In this document: one piece after another, positions 18,447-26,687 of the stretch
Layout: every line of letters begins with the position of its first letter
How positions within the stretch are numbered: position 1 is the stretch's first letter
From: Salinispora arenicola
GTDB lineage: Bacteria; Actinomycetota; Actinomycetes; Mycobacteriales; Micromonosporaceae
Direction of reading: 5' to 3'
Length of the DNA stretch: 64,000 nucleotides
Assembly: GCF_006716065.1 (NCBI RefSeq)
Contig: NZ_VFOL01000001.1
Location: forward strand, 2,170,001-2,234,000
Program-made: the position numbers and the translations under genes
Notes under the pieces: model-generated
Databases searched by the model: none
What the model was told of the DNA's origin: nothing
The model's input: only the letters and a program-made list of their open reading frames with translations

Positions 18447-18502
18447 GGCCCCGCCCGCGCAGGCCCGTCGCGCCGGTGTGACACCGCCGCCGAGGCGCCT
18501 AT

Positions 18503-18711
18503 AACAAGATCAGCTCAGGGTTGAACGCACAGGCCAGAGCCCTGGGGCCGAGGGTGCCGCCGGTGTGGTGAGCGGCCGGTGGGGGCGTTCGGTGATCGCG
18601 GCCACATATAACAAGATCACGGCGACCTGCAACAAGATCACCGGCGGGGTTAACAAGATCGGCGAGACCTATAACAAGATTGACTTGAGGTGCAACAAGA
18701 TCATCGAGCGC
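18503..18711 (+). repeat. 21-bp-period direct repeat array (AACAAGATC iterons)
   Basis: Five units with core AACAAGATC start exactly 21 bases apart (cores at 18610, 18631, 18652, 18673 and 18694; the fourth ends in T). Single cores lie at 18503 and 18955, and a related TTCAAGATC at 18971. The period equals two DNA turns, as in iterons or operator arrays bound along one face. The region 18374-19068 otherwise has no convincing gene. It also holds three GGG(T/C)TGAAC-like motifs. A short frame through the array would encode heptads with NKI, so a peptide cannot be fully excluded. Confidence 0.75.
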
Positions 18712-19068
18712 CATCGGGGGTGTGACACGTCTTGCCGAGCCGTCGCATCCGGCGCCGTCAAGGGCCGATCGACGCCCGAGAAGACATTGATGTTCAAGGC
18801 ATGTCTGCCGCCTGTGACGGCGGGTGCCGCGAGTTGGTGTGACAGGGGTTGAACACGCAGCTCATCGGCCCTGTTGCTGCGCCTCGGCCTGCGCCGTGCG
18901 GAGGGCGGCGGCCGACGGGCTAGCACAAGGGCTGAACACATGGCGTGACCCTTGAACAAGATCCACAGTGTTCAAGATCTGTTACACCCGAGTGGCGGGA
19001 TGGGTGCAGTCCCGCCGGACGCCCAGCGAGGCGCCGGCATCCCACACCCACCTCTCGGGGGACCTTCC

Positions 19069-19881
19069 ATGTCACAGTTCGTTTCTTCCGTGCTGCCCGC
19101 CGCCGGTTGCGACGCGCCGCGTCTGGTGCTCGGCGCGCAGCCTTTCGACGTCGCCGCGAACTCGCTGCGCCTGCTCACCACCGGTCCGGAGCCGCTGTCG
19201 GTGGACGGCGCCGTCCTCGGCGGGGGTCTGCCGCGTCGGCGGATTCCGCTGTCGGAACTGGCCTCGATCCTGATGCACCCGTCCTGCGACCACGCCACCA
19301 GTGACCGGGTGTGGCGGCTACTCATCGGCCGCGCCCGCACCGACGGCCCGGCCTGGGTGGTCGGCGCGGTCGGGGTGGCCCTGCCGGGCCTGCGCCAGGC
19401 CGCCTACCGGCTGCGCGGCTTCACCGGGGACGTGCAGGCCGAGCTGCTGACCGCCTTCGTCGCGGCGCTGCGCGGCGTGAAGCCCGGTGGGGCCAGGGTG
19501 GTGCAGCGCCTGCTGTCCGCGACGTTCACCGCCGCCCGTGCGGCGCTGCGCGCCGCCGAGCCGGTTCACACGAACGCGCCGGTGGAGCTGCCGGTGGCGA
19601 CCGGCGGTCACCCGGACTTCGTGCTGGCCCGCGCGGTCGCGGCCGGGATCATCACCCCGGGCGAGGCCGAGCTGATCGGGGCTACCCGGCTGGAGGGCGT
19701 GTCGGTGGTCGACTACGCGCAGCGCGCCGGGCGCGGCTACTGGGCGGTGGCCAAGGAACGCTCGCGGGCCGAGGAGCGCCTCGTCACGGCGATCCGCGCA
19801 GGCGTGCTGTCCGACGAGGACGCACAGGTGATCGCCGAGGCCACGACGACCCTCGCGGCCGACCGGCCGCACCACGGCTGA
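19069..19881 (+). CDS. Sigma-70-region-4-like regulator of the element
   Basis: 270 residues from ATG 19069, with GGGGGA 8 bases upstream. The C-terminal part, residues ~195-245, reads EAELIGATRLEGVSVVDYAQ then an Arg/Glu-rich helix (AKERSRAEERL), resembling region 4 of sigma factors. The N-terminal two thirds are helical and unassigned. It lies between two copies of the 33-bp element, each of which precedes an operon pointing away from it. I infer that it controls both the integration and the transfer operons. I see no region 2, so it is not a complete sigma factor. Confidence 0.6.
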   Translation: MSQFVSSVLPAAGCDAPRLVLGAQPFDVAANSLRLLTTGPEPLSVDGAVLGGGLPRRRIPLSELASILMHPSCDHATSDRVWRLLIGRARTDGPAWVVGAVGVALPGLRQAAYRLRGFTGDVQAELLTAFVAALRGVKPGGARVVQRLLSATFTAARAALRAAEPVHTNAPVELPVATGGHPDFVLARAVAAGIITPGEAELIGATRLEGVSVVDYAQRAGRGYWAVAKERSRAEERLVTAIRAGVLSDEDAQVIAEATTTLAADRPHHG

Positions 19882-19899
19882 CCTGCGGGTTCACGGCCT

Positions 19900-19932
19900 G
19901 ATGTCCAAACGAGGGCCGAAATCTGTATCTCT
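19900..19932 (+). promoter_or_regulatory. 33-bp promoter/operator element, copy facing the transfer operon
   Basis: GATGTCCAAAC, GAGGG, CCGAAATCTGTATCTCT on the plus strand: both conserved blocks are identical to the copy at 18414-18446 in inverted orientation, and only the 5-base middle differs. It ends 205 bases before the pilin start at 20138, with no other gene between. It is the likely start of the transfer-operon transcript. Confidence 0.65.
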
Positions 19933-20137
19933 TAGTGCGGGACTTTCCCGTACCTGGTGACCTTCCTCGATCGGCCCCGCTGACGGCGCTGACACCCCGC
20001 AACGGCCCCGCCGAACCCTTCGAAGGAGGACGGCCAACACGGCCGGTCGCAGGTCACTACCTGTCCCCTCGCCCGTTCGCCCAGTCCCACACCTTGGTGG
20101 GTGTGGGCTGGGCTGATCTGGAAGGTGCCCACGTCCC

Positions 20138-20533
20138 ATGAACCACCGCCCTCTGCACCGCCCCACGCCGAGTCCGCCCCGCCCGGTCGCCGACCGGCGC
20201 GGCCGGCGGCTGATCCGCACCGTGCGCCTGCTCGCCCTGGCTGTCGCGGTCACTGTCGCCGCCCTCGTCGGTATCGCCGGCACCCCGGACGGCGCCCTCG
20301 CGGCCGAGTCCATCCAGGCCGTGGTCAACAACATCCGCAACTGGCTGGTAGGCATTCTCGTCGCCGTCGCCACCCTGTTCCTGACCGTCGGTGGGCTGCG
20401 CTACGTCGCCGCCAACGGCGACCCCGGCGAGGTCGAGAAGGCCAAGCTGACGCTGAAGTCCGCCGCCATCGGCTACGGCCTGGCGCTGCTCGCCCCGCTG
20501 TTCGTCACCATCGTCGGCAAGTGGGTGGCGTGA
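20138..20533 (+). CDS. Type IV secretion pilin-like protein (VirB2/TrbC type)
   Basis: 131 residues. A basic N-terminus and a hydrophobic stretch (LLALAVAVTVAALVGIAG) with a DGALAAES site form a signal peptide. The mature part has two membrane helices (NWLVGILVAVATLFLTVGGL and GYGLALLAPLFVTIVGKWVA) around a short polar loop. This is the shape of VirB2/TrbC pilins that form the conjugation channel or surface fibre. It is first in the transfer operon, and its TGA overlaps the next ATG by one base. Confidence 0.8.
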   Translation: MNHRPLHRPTPSPPRPVADRRGRRLIRTVRLLALAVAVTVAALVGIAGTPDGALAAESIQAVVNNIRNWLVGILVAVATLFLTVGGLRYVAANGDPGEVEKAKLTLKSAAIGYGLALLAPLFVTIVGKWVA

Positions 20534-22575
20534 TGTTCCGTCCCGCCGGCCCGAACCTTCGTCCCCTCGTCCCGAATCGCCGTCCCCGCCGTCCCCGGCC
20601 GTCCCACCGCCGTGTCCGTCTGCTCGTGCTCGCCGTTCTCGGCGTCGGTCTGGCCGCCGTGCTGGCGGGGCCGGCGTGGGCCGACCCGTCTCCGGCCCCC
20701 GGCCCGCCGCCGGCCGCGCCGGGGTCGTCCCCGACCCCGGGGGTGCCGGACCCGGGCGATCGTCCCCCGGGGGCGAACCCGTCCCCGGCGCCGGCCCCGC
20801 CTGGCAGCGAGGCCGGGGACGCCGACGACGACCCCGGCATGTTCGACATCCCGGGCCAGATCCGCAAGGCGATCACCGAGTTCATCGCCGACGCCGCCAC
20901 CAAGGCCGTCAACCCGGTGTTGGAAGCCTTCGCCCTGTCCTGGCTGTCCACCCCGGACCTGACCGGCAACGACAAGGTCCGGGCGATGTGGCAGACCAGC
21001 CTGATCACGGTCAACGCCGTCTTCGTGCTGTTCGTCGTCGTGGCCGGGTTCATCGTCGCCTCGCACCAGACGTTGCAGACCAGCCACGGCCTCAAGCAAC
21101 TCCTGCCGCGCCTGGTCGTCGGCGCGGTCGCGGCGAACACCAGCCTCATCGTGTGCGGCAAGGCGATCGAATTCACCAACGCCCTCACCGTCTCCATCAC
21201 TGGCCAGGGGGTGGACGCCAAGACCACCACCGAGGCGTTCCGGCAGATCATCACCAACGTCCTGCAGGGCACCAACGTCCTGATGTCGCTGCTGGTCATC
21301 GCCGTGATCGTGATGATCCTGTTGGTCGTGCTGACCTTCGTGCTGCGGGTGGCGATGCTCGTCCTGCTCCTCGGCATCGCCCCCCTCGCCCTGGCGTGTC
21401 ACGCCACCCCCTACACCGAAGGCATCGCCTTCGCGTGGTGGCGCGCCTTCGGCGTGTGCCTGGGGCTGCAGATCGGTCAGGCGGTGATCGTCCTCGGCAC
21501 GGTGAAGATCTTCCTCACCCCCGCCGGGCCGACCGCGCTCGGCATCCCCGCCAGCGGAAGCGGCCTGATCGGGATTCTGGTCTGCCTGACGATGCTGTGG
21601 GCGCTGGTGAAGATGCCCGGCTGGAGCAAGCAGTTCATCCTCGGCCCGCTCGGCGGGGGCCGCGGCCTGATCTCCCAGCTCGTCCAGGCGTACGTGATGG
21701 TCAAGACCCTCGGCGCCGCCGCCGGAGCCCTCGGCGGAGGAAGCCGCGCCGCCACCACCGCTAACGCTGCCCGGCAGGACACCCGCAGCGCGGCCACGGG
21801 GAGGACCGCTCGTGCCGTCCCCGGCCCCCGGGGCGGCCGGGGTACCCCGCGACCGGCGCCGTCCCGGCCGTCCCCGGCCGGACCGGTGGCGTTCAGTAAC
21901 GCCCCGACCCCCCAGACGCCACTATCCGCACCGGCGGGCACCGCCGGGACACCCACGTTCAGCCACCCGCCGCAACCGGGCACCCCGACGCCGACCCCGA
22001 CCGGCCCGGCCCCGGCCGCATCGTTTTCCCAGCCCAACGCTCCACAGCCGGCCACACCTCGACGGGGCGGGCGCCCGGCACCGGCGGCGTTCAGCGGCAC
22101 GGCGCCCTCGCCGGCGAGCCCGACCCCGGCGGGGCCGGCACCTGCGACGACGTTCTCCAACCCGCCGGCCCGGCAGAGCGCGCTACGCCGGCCGCCGGCT
22201 CCCGTCACGCCGGTGTTCTCCTCCGCGCCGAAGGGCACCTCGGCGGGGCGGCCGACGGCGGCCCGGCGGCCCACCGCCGCCACCCGTCCGACCGCACCCG
22301 GCCGCTCCAACGGAGGTGGCCGACCGCCGGCCACCACCACCCCGGCACCGCCTCCCACGGCGCGGCCGTCCCCGCGTCAAGCACCGGCGGCGAGCCCGTC
22401 CCCAGCCGCGCGGCCGGCACCGGCAGCTCAGCCGCCGCCGTCCCCACCGCGACCGGCGGGCAGCGCCGCTCCGGTGTTCCGACCGGCGCCGTCCCCGCCT
22501 CCGTCCCCACCGTCCCCGCCGCCGCAGCGGCCGTCCCCGCCGCCCGCGCGGCGCCGTCCCCCGAAAGGCAGATAA
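20533..22575 (+). CDS. VirB6/TrbL-like polytopic channel protein with long Pro-rich tail
   Basis: 680 residues. A signal or anchor (LLVLAVLGVGLAAVLAGPAWA) is followed by a Pro-rich spacer, then several helices: residues ~155-177, ~195-215, a long hydrophobic block ~250-290, and two more before ~380. This matches TrbL/VirB6 inner-membrane channel proteins. The last ~270 residues are Pro/Ala/Thr-rich with about six F-S-x-x-P-like repeats and probably lie on the cytoplasmic or wall side. The tail is rich in repeated CCGTCCCC-like DNA, a likely site of slippage. Confidence 0.78.
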   Translation: MFRPAGPNLRPLVPNRRPRRPRPSHRRVRLLVLAVLGVGLAAVLAGPAWADPSPAPGPPPAAPGSSPTPGVPDPGDRPPGANPSPAPAPPGSEAGDADDDPGMFDIPGQIRKAITEFIADAATKAVNPVLEAFALSWLSTPDLTGNDKVRAMWQTSLITVNAVFVLFVVVAGFIVASHQTLQTSHGLKQLLPRLVVGAVAANTSLIVCGKAIEFTNALTVSITGQGVDAKTTTEAFRQIITNVLQGTNVLMSLLVIAVIVMILLVVLTFVLRVAMLVLLLGIAPLALACHATPYTEGIAFAWWRAFGVCLGLQIGQAVIVLGTVKIFLTPAGPTALGIPASGSGLIGILVCLTMLWALVKMPGWSKQFILGPLGGGRGLISQLVQAYVMVKTLGAAAGALGGGSRAATTANAARQDTRSAATGRTARAVPGPRGGRGTPRPAPSRPSPAGPVAFSNAPTPQTPLSAPAGTAGTPTFSHPPQPGTPTPTPTGPAPAASFSQPNAPQPATPRRGGRPAPAAFSGTAPSPASPTPAGPAPATTFSNPPARQSALRRPPAPVTPVFSSAPKGTSAGRPTAARRPTAATRPTAPGRSNGGGRPPATTTPAPPPTARPSPRQAPAASPSPAARPAPAAQPPPSPPRPAGSAAPVFRPAPSPPPSPPSPPPQRPSPPPARRRPPKGR

Positions 22576-22578
22576 CTG

Positions 22579-23523
22579 ATGGGTCGCCGTGACGATGAGG
22601 CGCCGCTGCGCGCCCGAGTGCCCGCCGACGTGGAAAGGGCTGATCGGATCGCGTTCGGCCTGACCGGCCGGCAGCTCGTCATCCTGACCGTCACCGGTCT
22701 CGTGCTGTACGCGGCGTGGACGGCTCTGGCGACGGTGGTGCCGCCGCTGGTGTTCATCGCCTGCGCACTGCCGATCGTCGGCGCGGCGTTCTTCGTGGCG
22801 GTCGGCCGCCGTGACGGCCTCGGCCTCGACGTGTGGCTCCTCGCCGCGTTCCGCCACCAGCGTGCCCCAGGCCGGCTGGTGCCGTCCGAGGATCCGATCA
22901 CCCCGGCCCCCGCGTGGATCAGCACCACGCGGGGGCCGGGGGACCGGTTCCCGCTGCCCGCCCCGCTGCGCCTGCCCGCCAAGGGCATCACTCCCGAGGG
23001 TTTGGTGGACCTCGGCCTGGACGGCACCACCGGCCTGGTCGCCGCCTCGACGGTGGCTTTCGGGCTGCGCACTCCGGGCGAGCAGAACGGCCTCGTGGCC
23101 GGGTTCGCCCGCTGGCTGCACAGTCTCGATGGGCCGGCGCAGATCCTTGTCCGGGCGCAGCGGGTCGACCTGACCCACGTCGCCGACCGCATCCTCGCGC
23201 AGGCGCCGGGCCTGCCGGACCCCGCCCTAGAGCAGGCGGCCCGCTCGCACGCCGAGTTCCTCGACGACCTGGCCAGCCGCCGGGAGTTGCTGCACCGGCA
23301 CGTCACCGTCGCCGTGCGCAGCAAGCGCAGCCCCGGCCACACGGCCCATCAGGCAGCCGAGACCGTGCGGGCGCTGTCCGGCTGCGAAGTCGCCGCCAGG
23401 GTCCTCGACCCGGTCGACGCCGCCGCCACCCTCGCTGGCGCGCTCAACCCCGCCGCGCCGTCCCCGTCGTCCCCGCCGCCGGGACGACCCGTCCCCGACA
23501 CCCATGGAGATGTGGAGCTGTGA
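22579..23523 (+). CDS. PrgI-family type IV secretion membrane protein
   Basis: 314 residues. The N-terminal ~90 match the PrgI pattern: ADRIAFGLTGRQLVILTVTG, then two helices (VLYAAWTALATVVPPLVFIA and LPIVGAAFFVAVG) and a GLGLDVWLLAAFRH segment. The rest is soluble and ends in a Pro-rich stretch. In Gram-positive T4SS the PrgI (VirB3-like) gene directly precedes virB4, as here, with a GTGA overlap. Confidence 0.82.
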   Translation: MGRRDDEAPLRARVPADVERADRIAFGLTGRQLVILTVTGLVLYAAWTALATVVPPLVFIACALPIVGAAFFVAVGRRDGLGLDVWLLAAFRHQRAPGRLVPSEDPITPAPAWISTTRGPGDRFPLPAPLRLPAKGITPEGLVDLGLDGTTGLVAASTVAFGLRTPGEQNGLVAGFARWLHSLDGPAQILVRAQRVDLTHVADRILAQAPGLPDPALEQAARSHAEFLDDLASRRELLHRHVTVAVRSKRSPGHTAHQAAETVRALSGCEVAARVLDPVDAAATLAGALNPAAPSPSSPPPGRPVPDTHGDVEL

Positions 23524-25289
23524 ACCTGCTGTCGCGCCAGCGCAAGAACGCCGTCCCCGAGGCGGGGACGGTCGTCCCCGGCAGCCCGGACGCCGTCGAG
23601 GTCGCCGGCCGGTCGATCCGGGTCGGGGACGGCTACACCGCCGCCCTCGCGGTCACCGGCTACCCGGCCGAGGTCGGCCCCGGCTGGCTGGAGCCGCTGC
23701 TGGCCTACCCGGGACGGGTGGATGTGTCGCTGCACATCGAACCCGTCCCGCCGGTGGTCGCCTCGCAGCGGCTGCGTAAGCAGCGCGGCCGGTTTGAGGC
23801 GTCCCGTCGCCAGGACGCCGCCAAGGGGCGCCTGGATGACCCGGAGCTGGACGCCGCGGCGGCGGATGCCGCCGAGCTGGCCTCCCGCGTCGCCCGGGGC
23901 GAGGCGCGGCTGTTCCGCCTCGGTCTGTACCTGACGGTGCACGCCGACACCGAGGCCGAGTTGGCCGACCGGGTGACCGAGGTCCGGGCCTTGGCGTCGT
24001 CGCTGTTGCTCGATGTCGCCCCGGCTACCTGGCGGCAGTTGCAGGGCTGGATCACCGGCCTGCCCCTGGCCTTCGACGCGCTGGGGATGAAGCGGGTGTT
24101 CGACACCGACGCCCTCGCCGCCGCGTTCCCCTTCACCTCACCGGATCTACCCACCACGGCCGGGGACACCGGGATGGGTGTGCTCTACGGGCTGAACCTG
24201 CACTCCCCGGGTGTGGTGGTGTGGGACCGGTGGGCGCAACCCAACTACAACAGCGTGATCCTCGCCCGCTCCGGTGAAGGCAAGTCCTATCTGGCCAAGC
24301 TCGACCTACTACGCAACCTGTACCTCGGCGTCGAGGCCAGGGTTATCGACCCCGAAGACGAGTATGTCCGCCTAGCGGAGGCAGTCGGCGGGACCGTCAT
24401 CCGACCCGGCACCCCAGGGGTGCGGATCAACCCCCTAGACCTGTCGGCCGGGGACGGGGACGCCCTGGTGCGGCGGGCGCTGTTCATGCAGACCTTCGTC
24501 GCCGTGCTCACCGGCGGCGGGACCGGCACTGGCACCATCGGGCCGGAGGAGGCCGCCGTCCTCGACGTCGCCGTCCTCGCCGCCTACCGGGCCAAGGGCA
24601 TCACTACCGACCCGCGTACGTGGCGGCGTCCCGCGCCGCTGTTGGCCGACGTCGCTGAGGCGCTCACCGACTCCGGGGACGCGGGCCGGACCTTGGCCGC
24701 GCGGCTGCACCCGTACGTGGCCGGCTCGTTCAAGGGCCTGGTCGACGGACCCACCACCACCAGCCCGGACGGGCACCTCGTCGTCTACGCGATCAAGGAC
24801 CTGCCCGACGAGCTGAAGCCGGTCGGGACCCTGCTCATCCTCGACGCGATCTGGAAGACGGTGAGCACCGCCATCCGCACCGGAGCCAGCACCCGGCGGT
24901 TGGTGCAGGTGGACGAGGCGTGGCTGATGCTGCGACAGGGCCTCGGCGCGCAGTTCCTGTTCCGCCTGTCCAAGTCCGCCCGCAAGTACGGCGCCGGCCT
25001 GTCCGTCATCACGCAGGACGCCGCCGACGTGCTCGCTACCGAGGTCGGCCGGGCGGTCGTGTCGAACGCGGCCACGCAGGTGCTGCTGCGGCAGGCGCCG
25101 CAGGCCATCGACGCCGTCACCGCCGCGTTCGGGCTCACCGACGGCGAGCGGGCGTTCCTGCTGTCCAGCTCACGCGGAGACGCACTCCTCGCAAGTGGAT
25201 CTTCACGGGTGGCGTTCCACTCCCTCGCCTCCGACGTGGAGCACGACCTGGTCGTGACCGGTCCGGAGTCCGCTACCGCGCGCCGGTAG
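23520..25289 (+). CDS. VirB4-type conjugation ATPase
   Basis: 589 residues from GTG 23520 (4-base overlap). Walker A is ILARSGEGKSYLAK near residue 247 and Walker B LVQVDEAWLML near residue 464. ITQDAADVL is the third conserved motif, and the N-terminal half is the VirB4 accessory domain. It powers assembly of the pilus and transfer of substrate across the membrane. At 589 residues it is shorter than Gram-negative VirB4 but typical of the PrgI-linked Gram-positive type. Confidence 0.92.
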   Translation: MNLLSRQRKNAVPEAGTVVPGSPDAVEVAGRSIRVGDGYTAALAVTGYPAEVGPGWLEPLLAYPGRVDVSLHIEPVPPVVASQRLRKQRGRFEASRRQDAAKGRLDDPELDAAAADAAELASRVARGEARLFRLGLYLTVHADTEAELADRVTEVRALASSLLLDVAPATWRQLQGWITGLPLAFDALGMKRVFDTDALAAAFPFTSPDLPTTAGDTGMGVLYGLNLHSPGVVVWDRWAQPNYNSVILARSGEGKSYLAKLDLLRNLYLGVEARVIDPEDEYVRLAEAVGGTVIRPGTPGVRINPLDLSAGDGDALVRRALFMQTFVAVLTGGGTGTGTIGPEEAAVLDVAVLAAYRAKGITTDPRTWRRPAPLLADVAEALTDSGDAGRTLAARLHPYVAGSFKGLVDGPTTTSPDGHLVVYAIKDLPDELKPVGTLLILDAIWKTVSTAIRTGASTRRLVQVDEAWLMLRQGLGAQFLFRLSKSARKYGAGLSVITQDAADVLATEVGRAVVSNAATQVLLRQAPQAIDAVTAAFGLTDGERAFLLSSSRGDALLASGSSRVAFHSLASDVEHDLVVTGPESATARR

Positions 25290-25331
25290 ACCCCGCAGTT
25301 CATCTCATCTCGTCTCGTCAGGAGCACCTTC

Positions 25332-26687
25332 ATGTCCCTTTTCGATAGATTGTCGCACCCCTCGGCCCTGCTGCTGGCCGCCCCGTCCCCGGCGCCGTCC
25401 CCGCCGTCCCCGGCCGGGTGTGTGCCCGGTCAGGGCGGGATGACCGACGGGCTGCTCGGGGAGCTGCTGTGCGGCACGTGGGGTCCGAAGGCCCCGACAG
25501 CGGTGGCTGAGTTCGTCTGTACCCGGTGGCTGCTGCTGCTCGCCGCCCTCGCCGTCCTGATCGCCCTCGTCGTGGCGTGGCGGCTGTGGCGGCGCCGCGT
25601 GTGGCGCGCTCATGCGGCGCAGGCGCGGTGGTTGCAGATCATTCCGCCGGTCACCGCCACCCCGGCCGCCACCGTCGGGCTGTGGCGGCTCCTCGCGACG
25701 GCGTTGCCGGCTCCGTCGCGGTGGGCGTGGCATCCGGCCCGGATCGTGTGGGAGGTCGAGGCCGACCAGCACGGGATGCGCGCCGGGCTGTGGCTGCCGC
25801 CCGGGGTGAACCCGACCGCCGTCCTGCGGCTGCTGCAGCGCGGCTGGCCCGGGGTACGCGCCGAGCAGGTCGCGCCGCCGGTCGTGCCCGGCGGGACCGC
25901 GACGACCCTGGCGCTGCTGCCGACGCAGCCGGACTGGCTGCCCCTCGTGGACGATCCGCCCAGCCCGATCACCACCCGGTTCGAAGGCTCCCGTCCGGAG
26001 GACGACCGGCTGCGGGCGGTGTTCGACGGGCTCGCCTCGGCCGGGCGCACCGGCGGCGGCCTGCTCCAGGTCCACATCAGCCGGGCACCGGCGCACCGGA
26101 TGCGGGCACTGCGCCGCGCGAGCACCCACCCCGAACGTGCCCGCAAGACTCGGGGTGCGTCGCGGGCGGTGGGGCTGCTGGCCGACGGGCTGCGGGCGCT
26201 GATCCTCGGCGTGCTCAACGTGGTCACCCCCAGTCCGTCGGGCAGCGGCGGCTCGCGGCGGACCACGCATGACCCGTACCTGGCCGAGCTGGCGCGGCAG
26301 GCGCGCGGCAAGCTGAGCGCCGCCCCGCACCTACTCGTCGCCGTCTACGCCACCGGGGCCGGGCCGACCAAGGCCGCCGCCCTGTCCGCAGCCGCCGACA
26401 TCACCAGCGGGTTCGGACTCCTGTCGGCGCACTTCACCCGCCGCCGGATGCGAGGCGGCACCACCGCGGCGGCGCAGCGGTGGGTGCCCGAGACCCGGAT
26501 GAGTCTGGCCGCTGTCGGCGAGGCCGCCGCTTTGGCCGGGCTGCCCGCCGAACCGGCCGCCTACGGCCTGCCCGCAGCCGCCTCACGCCGCCGCCCCGGG
26601 GGCCGCGACGTCTTCCGAACCGGCCCTGCACCGCCGAAACCCGCCGACGACCCCGGCGACAAGCCGACCGTTTGGAGCATCCCGTGA
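25332..26687 (+). CDS. T4SS-associated membrane-anchored protein
   Basis: 451 residues with AGGAG 7 bases before the ATG. A hydrophobic N-terminal region, a Pro-rich stretch and one clear helix (FVCTRWLLLLAALAVLIALV) are followed by a large cytoplasmic domain with no motif I can name. It sits between virB4 and virD4, and the latter starts inside its stop codon (GTGA). Position suggests it links the coupling ATPase to the channel, replacing the membrane part that VirD4 here lacks (inference). Confidence 0.65.
   Translation: MSLFDRLSHPSALLLAAPSPAPSPPSPAGCVPGQGGMTDGLLGELLCGTWGPKAPTAVAEFVCTRWLLLLAALAVLIALVVAWRLWRRRVWRAHAAQARWLQIIPPVTATPAATVGLWRLLATALPAPSRWAWHPARIVWEVEADQHGMRAGLWLPPGVNPTAVLRLLQRGWPGVRAEQVAPPVVPGGTATTLALLPTQPDWLPLVDDPPSPITTRFEGSRPEDDRLRAVFDGLASAGRTGGGLLQVHISRAPAHRMRALRRASTHPERARKTRGASRAVGLLADGLRALILGVLNVVTPSPSGSGGSRRTTHDPYLAELARQARGKLSAAPHLLVAVYATGAGPTKAAALSAAADITSGFGLLSAHFTRRRMRGGTTAAAQRWVPETRMSLAAVGEAAALAGLPAEPAAYGLPAAASRRRPGGRDVFRTGPAPPKPADDPGDKPTVWSIP

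Noticed and set aside
18565..18852. A 95-residue frame through the 21-bp array that would encode heptads with NKI
   Set aside because: No ribosome site, ends are not protein-like, and outlying single cores outside the frame favour a DNA-binding array. Kept only as a caveat.
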